A stretch of 7,316 nt of DNA from Verrucomicrobiota bacterium (GTDB lineage: Bacteria > Verrucomicrobiota > Verrucomicrobiia > Verrucomicrobiales > DEV007): the NCBI GenBank assembly GCA_020629815.1, contig JAHDCN010000079.1:3423-10738 (forward strand), read 5' to 3'. The notes beneath the pieces were generated by a model that was not told the origin of the DNA, did not search any database, and saw only the letters and a program-made list of their open reading frames with translations. Made by a program: the position numbers and the translations under genes. Positions 6,124 through 7,316 of the stretch are shown piece by piece. Position 1 is the stretch's first letter. Each line of letters begins with the position of its first letter.

Positions 6124-7316
6124 ATGAAACTCGTAATGCGCCCGGTTCAGGGCCAGGCTCCCGGGACAAATCCGATTGAGATTTCAAACGGCGAAAAGAT
6201 CACTGTCGGAAGAGCGGCAGAGAAAAACGATCTTCATTTAAATGAGCAATCAGTTTCCTCTCTCCATGCCGAGATTGTGCGGAGTGATCAGGGACTGCAG
6301 CTTGTCGATCTGGGTTCCAGCAACGGGACTTTCGTAAACGGAAACCAGGTAACCGGTAGCACAACCATCCAGCCCGGCGATTTCATTCGTTTTGCCAACG
6401 CTGAGTATCAATTGGGCAACGGAGAAACCGACGAGCCCTTTAACCAACTGCCGCCAATTCAACAGTCCCCAGCAGGCGAATCATCGTCTCTTGTTGGAGC
6501 GGCCTCGGCTGCACAATTCGAGAATGAGATCAATTCCCTGCGCCAGTCGCTTTGGCAAAGAGAAGCAAACCTCGCAGAATTGCAGACTCAGCTGGACGCC
6601 GCATTTTCCGAACGTGATGAATTACGTCGCGTTTTAGATGCCTCACAGACCGAAAACCAAGGGCTTCGGAATCAACTGGGTGAAGCCGGCGCCGCAATCG
6701 GCAATCTGGATGCAAACTTGAAAGACGCGGAGAGAAACCGCAGTAACCTTGAGAGTTCCATTTTTCAGACTGTCAACGAAGCGACAACACTCCAGGGATT
6801 TCTCAATGAAGACTGGCAACGCTGGATTGGCGAAGCGGGAGATGCGCAATCCGTAGAAGCGGTCGATAAAGCTAAGTCCGCCGAACTTGGAGTGAAGGCT
6901 CTTCACGAAATCATTCGAAACCTGAGCGACAATCGTGACCGGATGCGCGATGAACTCGATGCGATTGAGAAAATTTGGGACGATTCCGGACCGGGAGTTG
7001 AACAGGTTCTGAAAGCCAAGAAACGCGAGCAAGAATCAGAAATTACCAAGCTCGAAAAAGAGATCGAGAAGCGGGAAACTACAAAAGGAAAACTGGGTGA
7101 AGAACTCGACAAGCTTCATGGCTCAATCGACGAACAAGTCAGAAAGGCTCACTCATTAACTCGCGATAATATCGAGATCGAACTTCCTGAGCAGGTCAAC
7201 CGAATGGTGTTAGCTACCGACAAAGAGGAAACTCTGTATCGGGGCGTCGTCGATCGACTCGATTCTATCAATGAGCTAATCGAGCGCTACTCCGGAAACA
7301 TCGCAATGCGGAGAGT
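6124..7316 (+). CDS. FHA-domain coiled-coil protein, 3' end outside window
   Basis: The reading frame starts at ATG 6124 and stays open to the window edge (397 full codons). Residues 1 to about 97 form an FHA domain, a phosphothreonine-peptide binding module. It has GR at 29-30, the SxxH motif S45-H48 (VSSLHAEI), and DLGSSNGTFVNG at 62-73. The usual contact residues (R30, S45, N67) are therefore present. After a Pro/Gln/Ser/Ala linker (about 103-130) comes a long charged, Leu-heptad-like region with Glu, Gln, Arg and Lys from about 131, most evident at 131-215 and 293-345, that should form coiled coils. No membrane segment is visible so far. It is probably a cytoplasmic scaffold reading Ser/Thr-kinase phosphorylation, but no kinase is in the window. 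A second ATG at 6136 is less likely because it removes the first strand. No Shine-Dalgarno is visible before 6124. It is divergent from the amidase operon. Confidence 0.88.
   Translation, partial: MKLVMRPVQGQAPGTNPIEISNGEKITVGRAAEKNDLHLNEQSVSSLHAEIVRSDQGLQLVDLGSSNGTFVNGNQVTGSTTIQPGDFIRFANAEYQLGNGETDEPFNQLPPIQQSPAGESSSLVGAASAAQFENEINSLRQSLWQREANLAELQTQLDAAFSERDELRRVLDASQTENQGLRNQLGEAGAAIGNLDANLKDAERNRSNLESSIFQTVNEATTLQGFLNEDWQRWIGEAGDAQSVEAVDKAKSAELGVKALHEIIRNLSDNRDRMRDELDAIEKIWDDSGPGVEQVLKAKKREQESEITKLEKEIEKRETTKGKLGEELDKLHGSIDEQVRKAHSLTRDNIEIELPEQVNRMVLATDKEETLYRGVVDRLDSINELIERYSGNIAMRR

Overview
The window is a moderate-GC bacterial segment. It holds one leftward LysM lipoprotein gene, a compact leftward four-gene operon, and the 5' part of a divergent rightward FHA gene that runs off the right edge. 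No marker gene fixes the taxonomy. The FHA/coiled-coil protein, the Ser/Pro-rich LysM lipoprotein, the weak Shine-Dalgarno sites and the GGGCC-GGA-GGCCC hairpin repeats remind me of the PVC group, perhaps Verrucomicrobiota. That is an impression from general knowledge, not a demonstration.

Layout, left to right. Positions 1-349 hold no credible gene. They contain two diverged copies of a roughly 110-bp hairpin-rich element in inverted orientation (24-130 and 185-301), then a probable intrinsic terminator (318-342) for the LysM gene. Positions 350-1168 (minus) encode a probable lipoprotein with a Ser-rich and Pro/Lys/Ala-rich stalk and a C-terminal LysM domain. An AT-rich gap (1169-1318) carries its candidate promoter. 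From 5967 down to 1319 (minus) four genes are packed almost without spacing: a YafV/Nit2-type omega-amidase, a membrane acyltransferase (Acyl_transf_3), a duplicated ABC ATPase of the RbsA type, and an RbsC-type permease. A 156-bp divergent region (5968-6123) separates this operon from the FHA gene and contains two short dyads and a weak promoter.

How the genes may work together. The ATPase and permease form the core of a CUT2 (ribose-type) ABC importer, but no periplasmic binding-protein gene lies in the window. The permease instead carries an extra extracytoplasmic segment of about 115 residues between its first and second membrane helices, with an alternating strand/helix pattern like part of a type-1 periplasmic binding-protein lobe. 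This is the most unusual element here. Why an omega-amidase and a polysaccharide-type acyltransferase share the transcript is unclear. The start of the ATPase gene is also odd: a 16-codon reading frame with a better ribosome binding site overlaps a GTG start.
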